Shown: positions 11,900-23,292, counted from the stretch's first letter. The stretch: DNA of 64,000 bases from Tipula vernalis (GCA_958295665.1 OY282558.1:314808092-314872091), one strand, 5' to 3'. Translations and numbers: made by a program. The notes: generated by a model from the sequence alone, not told the origin.

Positions 11900-13075
11900 C
11901 AGGCGTTTCCAGGTAAAAATGGTTGTGCATTTGAATAAAAATAAATTTGATGGGACAAGACCAAATTAGATGAACAAATCAAATGAGTTTCCAATATAAG
12001 CGTTATCTTCTACAATGTTTATTGAATTTGTAATTGATTTAATGTGTAAAATTTTGATTTGGTGGTTCGTGTCTCTCAAATATCGTGAGAGTGTACTAAT
12101 GCTTGAATTTTGATCTTTTCGACGTCTGTTCTATGTTGGTAAAATCTTTTTTCCAAAAATGGTTTAGTCTGTCCTGTATAAATAGTGTTGTAACTACACT
12201 GAACCTGGTACACAACATTTGATTGTTTCTGTAAAGGAATGTTAATGCCCGTCCTATAATTTTGAAATTATACTTTTCGAAAAAAACTTTTAACTTAAGG
12301 AATGGCCAAATAATTTGTGTTTTTTTTTCTGGTCGAGAAACAGAATTTATGTGAAAATGATTTAGTTTCCACATTATTTTATTTATTAATTTTACAGGAT
12401 TTTGATTGCGAAATAATCTAGCTTTTAAGATTTTTATTGTGCAATTTAGTATTGGAAAGTTTTAGAACTTTTTGGGTCATAATTTTTTATTGTGTTAATT
12501 TTGTAGGATGTGGGAAGCCAAGAATGACAATTTAGATATTGGCTAGACCAAGTATCTTTGTTGTACCAATCACAGGAAATTTTGTCGTTTGGTTTAAAAT
12601 TAAAAGAATGTTCAAAAAAAATTTGGTTACCTTTTTCTTTATCTAAAACAAATTTTCTTCTGCTAATATTATAGATTAGTTTTAAATAAATTAATTATAT
12701 GCATAAAGAGCTTGTCAAATATTAGTATTATCACAGCAAATTAGCTGCTCCAGACACAATCTATCCAGAGCTAATAAAAAAATGTCTGAAATAAAAGCTA
12801 ATAAAGCTAATATCTGCCCTTGTCACTAAAATAAATGGCTTGTCTTTTAAAAACGTCCTTGTTCATTTTACGTATAATATACTACTTTTTCATGAGGTTA
12901 ACTTTCTTGTATTTGTACACGTTAGTTTTGATTTTGAATTTTTCTTCATATTTCTCCAATATTGACTGACAATTACAATTTTTCTGTCGACATTAGTAAA
13001 TAACGACGTAAAATCGAGAGAGAGAGTATCAGGAAATTTGGTGGAATTTTTGAATAAAGAACCCAATATCAATAA
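11900..13075 (-). pseudogene. Penelope-like element: RT end plus GIY-YIG endonuclease remnant
   Basis: Minus-strand fragments in the order of a Penelope-like retroelement. The RT begins near 13072 with 'FPDTLSLDFTSLFTNVDRK', matching the 'SLDV.SLFTNVP' motif. At 12700-12480 it reads a 'DWYNKDTWSSQYLNCHSW' version of the conserved block after the RT core. At 12260-12110 a further frame reads 'NVVYQVQCSYNTIYTGQTKP', the GIY-YIG-type endonuclease motif with Y-T-G in place of Y-I-G. Stops and frameshifts separate the blocks. The N-terminal RT and terminal repeats are not seen. Confidence 0.65.
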
Positions 13076-13250
13076 AAAATTTGCTCAATTATCGAAATAT
13101 TGGCTCAATAAACATAAATATAATTGCGATTAGGATTACAGCAATTCCTGTGGCACTACTAACACAGTTTTCTTCATGAACTGGAAGATGAAGCACTTTT
13201 TTTAATTTCTGAATTGAACCAAGAAATTAAGGTAAAGTTTGATAATGTAT

Positions 13251-13713
13251 TGTTAGGTTTTTGCCTTGTCAATTAAGGTTCGTATCACTGGATTGTGAAT
13301 AATACAAAATCAATTTAATTTATCACCAACGAATTTATTTATTTCACACAAGAATTATTACAACACAGTTTAATAATAAAAATTCTCAAAATCGCTTTAT
13401 ATAAATGATTCTCAAATTTTTACTGTACCCTTTTAATTTTTATTTCCACAAAAATACTTTTTAAATCACTTTTTAATTCCTTTTTAATTTTTACTCTATC
13501 GCGTTCCAAATTCTACTAATCCAATTCGACTTCGTTCGCCTTTTTATATACACAAACCAAACTTCTAGAAAGCTCATTACTTTTCCAGCTATAGAATAGC
13601 GTAGAAACATTTAGAACAATTTTTATCATGGAAAATTTAGCACAGTTAGTACAGTTAAACATTGAGCTATTAATTTTAACTTATTCTATTACATACTAGG
13701 TGTCACCGTCACA
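13251..13713 (-). repeat. solo LTR with 4-bp target duplication
   Basis: A 463-bp unit from TGTTAG to GTCACA, flanked on both sides by GTAT (13247-13250 and 13714-13717). It aligns with the LTR at 8625-9041. On the minus strand it has a TATA box (TATATAAAAAGG, about 13540-13551) and downstream an AATAAATAAATTC polyadenylation signal (about 13327-13340), which fixes its orientation. With no internal region but with a matching target duplication, it is a solo LTR left by LTR-LTR recombination. Confidence 0.75.
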
Positions 13714-13717
13714 GTAT

Positions 13718-14252
13718 TAAATTTGTTCCATAAGGAAAGTTCTATAATGAGATAATTAAGTTAGCGATTATTGTAACTTCTTATGTAGTTAGTGTAAAAC
13801 GAAAATAAAAAAATGCACGCAAATTAGGGTTTTTATTTATAATTTAAAAATATCGTTGCTTTAAAAATTCATTATCATTTGTAATTGAATTGCACGCGAA
13901 TTCAGATTTTATCAAGTGGATATAAATCCCTCTTTAGTTTTCTACGAATTCTGCCAGATTTTTGGCATTATTCTGGGATGGAAAATATTGACCCCGAAAC
14001 CTACGGCTCAGACATGTTTAACTAGATTTTAGTAATTTAACGGAATACAAAACAAGCAATAAAAATTTAGGATCGCTACATTTGCCAGAAAAAAAAATCC
14101 ATAAATTTTAGAATCCGGAATAATTGAACAGTAATCACCCAGAACAAAAAATCGCGAAAAACAAATCTAGAAATCACCAGAAAAGAAGTCCACAAAAAAT
14201 ATTTTGTTTAGACCAAATGAAAAAATTCAATATTATGGGTATTTTTAGACCT
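13718..14252. other. no gene seen
   Basis: AT-rich DNA between the solo LTR and a dispersed repeat. Nothing recognisable. Confidence 0.4.
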
Positions 14253-14610
14253 TTATCGCAACTTAAAACCGATAAGAGCGATACAATTCTGTTGATTTGT
14301 ATCTGCAAGGTTGATGAGGCATATAATAAGCCAATGAATTAAGCCAACCACAAAATGACGTAAAACATCTGTGGTAGACCTATCAGTAGAAGCGATTTGA
14401 GTGATACAATTTCTTTGATCTGTGTCTGGAAGTTTTGACGAAGCAATTTCTATTAACATAAATATTAAGAACTTTATGGAAAAGCTCGAATTTTATAGAC
14501 ATTTAATAAATTTTAATTCTAACTTGGGCCGCATTTTGATAATTGTGTTTCTGGATTTTAGTTTTCTGGATATTTTTTGGGGATTTTCAGTTTCTTCATT
14601 ATTTTTTGCT
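14253..14610 (-). repeat. dispersed repeat, copy 1 (inverted relative to 23.6-23.9 kb)
   Basis: The reverse complement of this block matches 23600-23890 in order: the ATCCAGAAAC(A)CAATTATCAA.. TGCGGCCCAAGTT segment, then CAGACACA(G/A)ATCAAAG(G/A)AATTGTATC, then GTGGTTGGCTTAATTCATTGG. Inside it a roughly 45-bp piece (14266-14310) is repeated in the same direction at 14382-14435. It sits just outside the left LTR of the Gypsy element. Confidence 0.6.
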
Positions 14611-14661
14611 AGAAATATAAAACTCAATTTTAAAGGCATTTTTAGAATTTTGTCGTTGTTA

Positions 14662-14869
14662 TGTATGTAAAGTTAGGGTTCCACTTCCCTGTATAAAATA
14701 ATTACAAATGTTAAAGTCACATCGTGTTTAACTGTTATCTAGTTAAATAAAAATAAAAAGTAAAAATACAATTTTGGAGGAGTGTCGAATAGAACACACA
14801 TCAGTATTATTGTTCAATAAATTTTATTAAAAGGAGTAACTTGTGTTTTAAGTAATCATCGAAAGTACA
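14662..14869 (+). repeat. left (5') LTR of the old Gypsy element
   Basis: Starts TGTATGTAAAGTTAGGG and ends AAAGTACA. Nearly every position aligns with 23293-23508, apart from a few substitutions and small indels. It contains AATAAA signals at about 14816. The element body begins just after it. Confidence 0.75.
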
Positions 14870-15044
14870 ATATTGGCGACGTGGCTGGGATTTTTTTATT
14901 TAATTGAATCAGCACTACAATGGTAAATATTTTGTTACAAATTTATGGATAAATGTTTAATTGTGAAATGGTGGATAGTATTATTTGCATAAATTCATTC
15001 GTCATTTTCTGTAACTGGATTTTTTTTAATATAAGAGATAAGAT

Positions 15045-16870
15045 GCCGTTAATTGGTACAATAGAAAATTTTATTCCCGGTGGTGATTTTGAAGAATATT
15101 AGATGCGAATGAATGAGATGTTTAAATGCAATGATACCAAGGTAAATCTAAAAGTTTCATTATTTCTTAAATTAATTAATCGAAAAAGAAATTCATGGAA
15201 ATATAGTACCTATCTTAAAAATTCATGCTTAAGTTCGATCACCACAATGTTCTAGATGTCCATACATTCATTCGTCGAGTAATTGTCCTGCCGTACGTAT
15301 GAGATGGTTTAACTGTGGAGTTTTTGGCCATCATGCAAAGAGGTGCTCTAAAAGGGACGTAAATTTAAGCATAAATTCATTTAATTTGGGAATGGTTACA
15401 AAACCGCCTGATTGTATTAATTTAAAAGTAGAAATTTTATGAATTATGAATCTAATTCCGGTGCATGCCTCTCCGTGATAGATATATTAACGTATAACAA
15501 ATATTTTCCTGATTATCCTATTAAGCAATATTCTAATATTAATTTTGTAAAACTACTTTCAGGAGGTAATGTTGAGGTTGTTGGTGGTTTTCCAGTGATG
15601 GTAGGGGCTAGAAATGTAGAATATAATACAGTTTTAACAGTTGTAAGAACCGATAAACCATGTCATCCAATAATGGGTCGAAACTATATGGATCTGATAT
15701 ATCCTAATTAGCGAGAATTTTTTGAAATAAGTGATGACGATGAAGATGTTAAATACATTTCTTAATATAGTTATTTCAGACAATTCAAATAAAGTAATTC
15801 AAGTACGAAATTTAGTTCCTAATGTTTTTGATTCAAATGATTTAGATCCAATTTTGGGATTTTAAGCTGATCTTGTTTTAAAAGATGATACACATCCTAT
15901 TTTTCATCGCGCATATAATTTACTCTTTAGATTACACGCTCAAGTTTAAAAAGAGCTTGAATTGATGGTATCGAAATCTATTTTAAAACATGTAACATCT
16001 AGTGATTGGGCTTCACCCATAGTTGTAGTGGCCAAACCAAATGGAAAAATAAGAATTTGTTGCTATTTTAAAGTTTCAATAAATAGATATTTAAGCACTG
16101 AACATTATCCCCTTCCGATTATTGATGAAGTTTTAGCTTCATTATCAAATTATTCTTATTTTAGTGTATACTTGATCTGGGGGAGTTTATCAAAAACATT
16201 ATTATTTCTGCTGAGGGTCCCCGTCCTAACCCCGAAAAATTGGAAGCCATTGCAAAAATACGTAGTCCCAGAAATGTCGCTGAACTAAGTTCATTTTTGG
16301 GTTGATTACTTATTATAGTACACTCTTTATATGAACTTTTGAGAAAAGATTCATTTTTTTCGTGGAGTGATGAATGTGAAAAGCATTTAATAATTGTAAA
16401 TAATTTTTGCTTCATTGTGATAATATTTAACAAATTATGATCCAAATAAACCAATTGTAATTGCCTGTGATACAAGGCCATATGGAGTTGGTGCAGTATT
16501 GGCGCACATAATTTATGGTAAAGAACGCCCAGTTTTATTTGCGTCTTCCACATTAAGTGCATCCAAAAATAACTATCGTTAACTCCATAGAGAAACTCTT
16601 GCTATATTTTTGCTGTTAGAAAATTCAAGAAATATATTTTTGCAAAAAAAATTGTTATTTATAATGATCATCAGCCCTTAAAACACATTTTAAGCAATAC
16701 AAAAAATGTATCTGCTGTTGCAGCAGCGAGACTGCAACTAGTTAGGTTATAATTTTATCGATGTATCAATATGAGATTCAATATCGAAAGAGCTCGCTCA
16801 TGTGTAACGCCGATGCTCTATCTTGTTTACCACTCGAAGAGCCTACAGAAGTCGATGAGTTTTCTATTAA
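15045..16870 (+). pseudogene. Gypsy gag-protease-RT-RNase H remnant
   Basis: Broken first part of gag-pol. A gag start reads 'MPLIGTIENFIPGGDFEEY' (15045 on). A double zinc knuckle follows (15240-15350): the first keeps C-x2-C-x3-H-x4-C ('CSRCPYIHSSSNC'), and the second has its first Cys replaced by Trp ('WFNCGVFGHHAKRC'). The protease spans 15439-15711, with its active-site triad decayed to 'NSGA'. The RT starts at about 15890 with 'SDWASPIVVVAKPNGKIR'. An internal deletion near 16175 removes the YxDD region. RNase H ('ACDTRPYGVGAVLAH') runs 16440-16850. There are many stops. Confidence 0.7.
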
Positions 16871-17699
16871 TTCTTGTAATAATTTAGATATTAATTCTTT
16901 TAACACTAAATCTGAAACACCTTTACCAAAAACTCCAACTGTTGAAGCAACAAAGTCTGATCAGGTTTTATCCAGAGTTCATGAGTATATCTGTGGCAAT
17001 TCAACATAACCATTTAACTAAAATTTAGAGACTTTTCAGAAATAGCAATATTAACTTCCAAATTAAATATGAAAAACTAGGCTCACAAAATTGTAAGTTA
17101 AAGTCAGATATAGTATAGTGAACTTAATTATTTAGAAACCCATTTTTCCCAATTTTCCTTGAAGTTATCCAAAAAAATGAAGATCTAGCAGATAAGTGAT
17201 TTTATTAAAAAAAAAATTTATGATATTTTTTGCTTAAGTTACATAAGTTATATTTTCAGTTGATTTTCTAATTCAAAATTTAAGTTAAGTCGTTTTTCCA
17301 AATAATTAAATAGTAATGTTAAAAATTGTTTTTACTTTTAGTTTTTATTTATAAAAAAAAATAATTAAACAGAATTAACCTTCACGTACAAAATATATAA
17401 AATTCATTAAAATTTAGCATAAAATAATAAAGTTTACATAATGATAATAAAAAAAATTAATTGATTTAAATCTGGAGGGTCAGGGTGTATGTTTTTATCG
17501 CATTCATCTGTCGCCATCTGTGAAATTAGGTCGTCCTTTTTAGCCTTATTTATTTTAAGTGACCCATTGTAACAGTTGGGTATTTCAGAAACGTTAATAT
17601 TGCTTACACCTCTTTTGGAAATTAATAGTTGTTTGAATGGTTCTGCTTCATCATGCGAACATTTTTAAAAACCGTGTCCAAATGGTTCACGTCTTTCCA

Positions 17700-19395
17700 T
17701 TAAAATTTTTTTCCTTCCACATCAATTTTTCGAAATGTGAATTTGGATTTAGATAGAGCAGAGAAATTAAGAAATTTATTTTCTATCTCAATTACTTCAA
17801 AATGGCGTTTATTGCCAACTGTTCGAATAAAATTGAACCAATTTAGGGGATGGTGTATTTTCATATTCGTTTTCTTCTTCTTTTTTCCAATTATGGCGTG
17901 ATCCGAATCACACTTCATATAAGTGTGACCCGGAATTAAAAATTTGTGATGAATCTCTTCTAGATGAGAATTATGCATTAAGATAGAAAACATCGTGATC
18001 AAAAAGGAATTTTTGTTTTGCCCTATGCATGAATCACTATAATAGGTAACAGATTTTATTGTGTCTGGTATACTCTGCAAATGTTGAAACAAGCAGGACG
18101 CGATATCGTTCCCTCGTCTTCCTCCAACGCCTTCATGCCACATGTAGCAAAAAGAATTTTTGGTGACGCAGTCATGCACTGTTAAATTAAACGTCCACAA
18201 TGGACGTTTATAGAATGAAACGGAGGTCTTGAGGAAGGGAGTTGGAAGACATTGCTGAAGGTCGAAAGTAAAAACTTTTTTAGTTAATGATGTTTCTGCC
18301 ATTTCCTTATCAAATTTTTTAGCATTATATGCTTGTGATGCCATTTCATGGTGTATTTTTTGGTCTTTAATTACTTTGAGCTTGATAGTTTCATCAACCG
18401 CTCCAACTATTTGGATTTGCAAAATTTCGCATTTATTACAAGTGTCAAGTTGTGGCTTTCTAAACTTGATGCCCATTTATGCAAAACCGAAGAAGCTTTA
18501 GTAATAAATAGAATTTAAAATTGATTATACAACATAAACCTTTGAATATTTCTGAATACTTTGAAAAAGAAACTCTTGCTGAATTACTGGAAGAATAGAG
18601 GTTTTATATTGTCGCTAATGCCAGATCTGCTTCCAGATACATTTGAGATGTATGAGCCCGTATATAGTGGCTTTCATATGCCGGAAATGAACAAATATGT
18701 TTCTTGATTTCCTCTTTTTTATCAGCATTCAGGTTCTTTGGTGGAACAGATTTTCCTCTACGATCACCAGGGTATGTATCAAAACCATTGGTTTCTAATT
18801 TATTCTTCGCAACCGACTTTATAAAGTTGTCTGTTTCGCCAAGCGTATGTCTGAAGCATTTTTGACAGAGTTAAGTATGTAGTCCATTATTTTCCACTTG
18901 ATATACATAACTATATTGTCGGTTTTTTGAAGTATATGCCTTGGAAACTGTTGTTATTTTGATAGGATTTATTTGTATAAGACCAGATAAATAACAAATT
19001 CGACAATTATAGTCTCCAAGTGACCAGTATTTGTTAAAAATTGGATTTTGTTGTGCTAAAGAAATTTTGTTTAGACATTTGAAACCGTTAGCTGTTTACA
19101 TTCTCTGGCTTTCACTGTATTATTGGAGCTGTTTAGAATATGGTTTACCCGAATTACGGGCTATCGTTATGTGATTACGAATTGATGATTTTGAAAAGCC
19201 TGGTTGATTTTGCATTGTATCTTCATTTTGAATTGCGACACATTCAATATTTGCTTCAATCTGTCTTGTGGCGTCCTCTAAGTCTAATTCAATATCACTT
19301 GAATCTGGTCTATAGTTAGGGTCGGCATCTAAATCGTCGAACTTACTTAAGCTGGATTCCTGATTATCGTTAGGCAAAACAATATGTTTTATCAT
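17700..19395 (-). pseudogene. DUF7869-like protein (putative transposase), degenerate
   Basis: Minus-strand gene remnant. The N-terminus (19395-19120) is acidic and has 'DDLDADPNYRPDSSD'. The middle (about 18980-18600) is broken by stops but keeps 'FPAYESHYTRAHTS'. The C-terminal part (18476-17700, 258 codons) is open, with 'FDLQQCLPTPFLKTSVSFYK', 'WHEGVGGRRGNDIASC', 'YSDSCIGQNKN' and 'HKFLIPGHTYMKCDSDHAII'. This is the conserved series I know from the widespread animal family with the DUF7869 domain, whose function is not established. Its position between inverted ends implies transposase activity. The Asp residues in DLQ, DSC and DSD are plausible metal ligands (inference). Intact relatives would be about 600 residues. 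Confidence 0.65.
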
Positions 19396-20146
19396 TTCAG
19401 TGTGTATATCACTTTCACAAACTCCAGTAACTCTACTACTGGTAACGATTTAGAACAAGTTGGTATGTTTGCGTTGTCACTACCTAAAAATAATGTATAT
19501 TGCAATTATTTTATAGTAAAAAATATAGTAATAATAATAAAAAAATATTCTAATAATTTTAAACTAGTTTTGCACTTCACGCCATAGTTTATTTTACTTC
19601 AATTCGTTAAAACAAATCTCACTATTACTCACATATATAGAAAAAAGACTTATCACGAAACTTATAAAGGTAACATTTATAAAATAAACACTTAACTCAC
19701 TTTAAGTAAACAAAAAATTATTTTATCGTGTATAGAAAAATTATTTAGTTCAGATAATGGCTGTTATGAAATTATTTAACGGCTTTTTACAAGAGTATTC
19801 ATATGAAAAAATCACTTAATAGCTAAAACTCGAATTAGTTTTAACAGAATATATTTTGAAAAAAACACTTATTGTCACTTAAGTTGTTTTTCCGCAACAA
19901 TTAATTTCTTCAAATTTAAATGTTTATTCACCTAAGTGTATAAAGTGTTTTTTCCAAAATAATAAAGTAATGTAATGCAATCCAGTGCATTTAAGTGATT
20001 TTGTTTTATAGGCATAACTCGGCCAAAAATTAAGCAAATACATTCAAAATTGGCTTGGTTATAAATGATGCCAAAAGGAACAAATAGAAATAAAATTTGA
20101 CAAAATCACTTAAATGATATTAAATGGGTATGTGGAATTGCCACAG
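19396..20146. other. subterminal region of the DUF7869-type transposon
   Basis: About 750 bases of non-coding DNA between the 5' end of the gene and the right terminal repeat, holding four CACTTAA words, one inverted copy, and a perfect 17-bp inverted repeat (19988-20004 with 20100-20116). I interpret these as candidate transposase-binding repeats. Confidence 0.5.
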
Positions 20147-20976
20147 TAATATAAATGGTTGGCCTAATACTGGTATCTCATTAGAACTCAAACTGAATTA
20201 TAGAGTTTCAGATTCATTATCATGTGAGGACAGCTGCATTTATTTCGGTGATAGAATAACTATTTGAATCGTACGTAATCGTCAGTGATAATGGACCGCC
20301 ATTAAATTATCATATATTTTAGAAATTTTGTCAGGCCCAGCATTTATTTTAAAGCATAGTCCCCCGTATCATCCGGAGAGTAACGGAATTGCGGAGAAAG
20401 GTGTTCAAACTGTTAAAACTTGTTTACATAAAAATCTATCGGAGAATAGTAATATGAATATTCAGTCGCAAGTTCACAATTTTTTGTTTTCATATAGAAA
20501 TACGCCGTCTACGGTCACTGATGCAACACCCGCTGATCTGATGTTCGTCAAGAAACCGAAAACATTACTTTCCCTAGTCAGCGATAAATTAAACACAAAT
20601 GACGAAGCTAAAAATTTATCAAATTCCACCATAAAACATATACGATTTAATATTGAACATAAAAATAAAAAAGGGTTCAATAGTAGAAACCCTTATAAAA
20701 ACAATTTTGATTTGCATATTGGACAGGAAATTTTATATTACAATAAATTTATTATATTTAGGGAAATTAGTTAAACGTATCTCCAGATTTATCTATTTAA
20801 TAACAGTTAATGGTAACACTAGGAATGCCCATAGAAATCAATTGAACATATTCCACGGAAGACGAAATTTTATACAACAATTACCAAATGGTCCAATATC
20901 AAAAGACCCACTTCCAAAACCGCTTGAGGAGGTAAATCATAATAAAAAAAGATGCAAGGAACCAAATATTTATTAA
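20147..20976 (+). pseudogene. Gypsy integrase remnant (continuation of pol)
   Basis: Continuation of the Gypsy pol frame after the nested transposon. The linker after RNase H comes first (20160-20260, ending near 'CIYFGDRITI'). A deletion removes the HHCC finger and first catalytic Asp, and the core resumes at 20278 with 'VIVSDNGPP', holding the second Asp. At 20340-20400 'PPYHPESNGIAEKGVQTVK' contains the catalytic Glu. The C-terminal end reads 'GNTRNAHRNQLNIFHGRRNF' at 20812-20871. At least two frameshifts and several stops. Confidence 0.7.
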
Positions 20977-21089
20977 GAGATGATCCCAAAAATCTAATTC
21001 AAGTTTGATTATTTATTTGAATTTTCCTTTATAGTTGTGTTAAAGTTTAGTAATAAACTAATAAGTTATTGATTTATATAATACTTAAG

Positions 21090-23240
21090 TAATTAAAGTT
21101 ACAAATGGTAGTCGGGACACGTAAAATTACGTTTTTTTACAAACTGTGCATATAGAAGGCGGATGACGTAGTATTACGTTTTTTATGGACTGGTGGTATA
21201 TCGCGGGAAACGTTGTCAATACGAGTTACTAAATGTGCGTTTGTTTGTTATGCCACTTATTTATACATACTACTAGGCAGGTATAAATATTCCCGTCGTT
21301 TTATTTCTAGTAAATTCGGGAAGTTATCGGTGTTTAGACGTTCGTCTAAAGTTCGTCTAAAATCTCGAGTTTTTTCGTGAAATTTTGTATTTTTTATAAT
21401 TATCTTGAGTCGAATTTGTTATCGAACTGTTTCAATAATTGCTTTTCCTTTGGAAGTGATTTAATTATTTTGTATATATAAATACTCTAAATACTGATAC
21501 GGTGAGATACAGTGACAACGAAAGCGACCAGGAAATTTATGCGGATAATTTGTCAGATTGTTCGAGTGATAGCAAAATCGATAGGCAGAGTGAGGAAGTG
21601 ATTGACGATGAATACATTATTTTACGACCTCGAAGATTTATCCGTCGAACTATTCCATCTGATTCAGAATCAAGTTCTGACGAACATGAAGATAAATGGT
21701 TATCTATTGATAATTTTCCGATTTTAGAGAAGGTTATAGGTCGCCATGGTATAAATGTTGATACTGTTCCCGAATCCATAACCGACGCTTTGAACTTGTT
21801 TATTGGTGATGACTTGTTCACATATTTTGTAGAAGAATCGAATAGGTATTATTATCAAAATTTAAATAATTTCAAAATACGTAAAAAAAGTGTGAAATGG
21901 AAGGATATCACGATATCAGAAATGAAGAAATTTTTGAGACTAATTATATTCATGGGGCAAGTTCGAAAAGATGGAAGAGGCGAGTACTGGACCACAGATC
22001 CTTGCACAGAAACACCATTCATGCAAAAACAATATCTAGAGATAGATTTCGGCAAATATGGAAGGCTTGGCATTTCAACAATAACGAGAATATCAACGAT
22101 GATTCAGACCGATTGACCAAAGTCAGACCCGTAATTGATTATTTTTTCCCGAAATTTGTGAACATATACAAACCTTAACAGCAAGTATCCTTGCATGAAG
22201 GCATTATACCTTGGAGAGGGCGGTTATTTTTCAGAGTTTATAATGCGGGAAAACTTATAAAATACGGCATACTAACTAGTAAGAATGTTATGTGAGAGCG
22301 ATATAGGATACATATGTAATTTTGCAATTTATTCTGGTCGAGGGGTTACGGCTCATAGAGACAATACAGACAGTTGTATCTCCATATACAGATGACTGGT
22401 ACCATCTGTATATGGATAATTATTATAATAGAGAGTCACAATATTGACAAAACAACACGACAAAAAATAACTAAACCAAATGCATTGATTGAATATAACA
22501 ACTTTATGAAAGGGTCGACCGTGCAGATCAGTATTTGTCTTACTATTCAATACTTGTTTAATTCCTTTGTTGTCTATAATTCAACAAAAAGCAACAAAGT
22601 AAAATATAAGAAATTTTTATATGAAATAGCTTTGCATTGGGTTTCTGATTCGATACGAACCGAAAACAATCAAGAGCCAGGACCATCCACTTTCAGGAAT
22701 AGGGCGCCTAAACAAGATCCGCCAGCAAGATTGTCGTTGGATGTGAAAAAATACGTTCTACAAAAAATTGTTGGAATCGGAAAAAAAAATTTGCGCCAAT
22801 TTTCGCGTGTGTGCATCTCAAAAAGTGCAAACTGAAACTTGTTTTATCTGTAAATTTTGCGGCGTATCCCTTCGTAGAGGTGAATGTTTTGAGCGCTATC
22901 ACACTATGAAACGTTATTAGTGTTCATTATTTACTTCATTAAGTTATTTCTTGATTGAAAATTATAAGTAATAAATAATAATGAAGAAAATAATAACTTT
23001 TTTTTTTTTTTGTACTTTCAACTGTACATATTCTATATTCATTTATACAAAAAGTGCCTATATTTCATAATAACGATGAAGAATATATTCTAAGTTGCGA
23101 AAATCAGTTTTATAAACAATTCAGAGTAGTTTTCGATTTATGGTGTTTTTACGTAACGACAAAATTTGCGAAGATTTTTCTAAAAATCGCCCGCTCCCGC
23201 CATAATACACCGACACGAAGCACCCGACAACAATTAAGGA
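21090..23240 (+). mobile_element. piggyBac-like element inserted near the Gypsy 3' end
   Basis: Holds a broken piggyBac transposase (21499-22918). TTAA sites occur at 21084-21095 on the left and 23233-23236 on the right. The right end read inward (TTGTTGTCGGG) and the left block at 21107-21115 (GTAGTCGGG) share a short inverted match, which may be the decayed terminal repeat. Two direct repeats of an ACGTA-ATTACGTTTTTTA type word lie at 21120-21190. Exact boundaries are uncertain. Confidence 0.5.
21499..22918 (+). pseudogene. piggyBac-like transposase, broken
   Basis: Cut-and-paste transposase remnant of the piggyBac/PGBD type. The acidic N-terminus begins at 21502 with no ATG: the codon before it is ACG, so the original start probably mutated. 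Then come 'ETNRY'-like and 'IIFMGQVRKDGRGEYWTTDP' (21945-22005). After a frameshift, 'SRDRFRQIWKAWHFNNNENI' starts at about 22044 and 'LTKVRPVIDYFFPKF' follows. After stops and another shift comes 'DDWYHLYMDNYYN', with a catalytic-region Asp. The C-terminus (22700-22916) keeps a cysteine-rich zinc-binding tail ('ETCFICKFCGVSLRRGECF'). The middle of the nuclease is deleted near 22520. Confidence 0.75.
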
Positions 23241-23292
23241 ATTTTTTTTGTTCGCTTTATATTTTAATTTTTTAAAAAGGAGAAGAATGCTA

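Larger units (their letters stand above)
16991..20146 (-). mobile_element. DUF7869-type DNA transposon with inverted ends, nested in Gypsy pol
   Basis: Left end 16991 onward (CTGTGGCAATTCAACATAAC) and right end 20146 backward (CTGTGGCAATTCCACATACC) are inverted copies, matching at 26 of the first 28 bases. The Gypsy reading frame stops at 16990 and resumes directly after 20146. The flanks (..TATAT and TAATAT..) suggest a 4-5 bp duplication of a TATA-like target with one base of drift. Inside is one degenerate minus-strand gene (17700-19395). CACTTAA words cluster in the right 460 bases (19689, 19813, 19876, 20107, inverted at 19991), and a 17-bp perfect inverted repeat pairs 19988-20004 with 20100-20116. 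Confidence 0.72.

Noticed and set aside
12735..12850. Short plus-strand stretch reading 'KLAAPDTIYPELIKK', like a LINE RT start
   Set aside because: Only about 15 residues match and there is no continuation, and it lies inside minus-strand Penelope debris. Not enough for a feature.
15439..15711. Stand-alone aspartic protease gene
   Set aside because: It is the protease segment of the old Gypsy pol with its active site decayed, in order with gag and RT fragments.
17700..18476. Host gene instead of a transposon gene
   Set aside because: Inverted ends and the interrupted Gypsy frame place it in a mobile unit, and the upstream part has stops.
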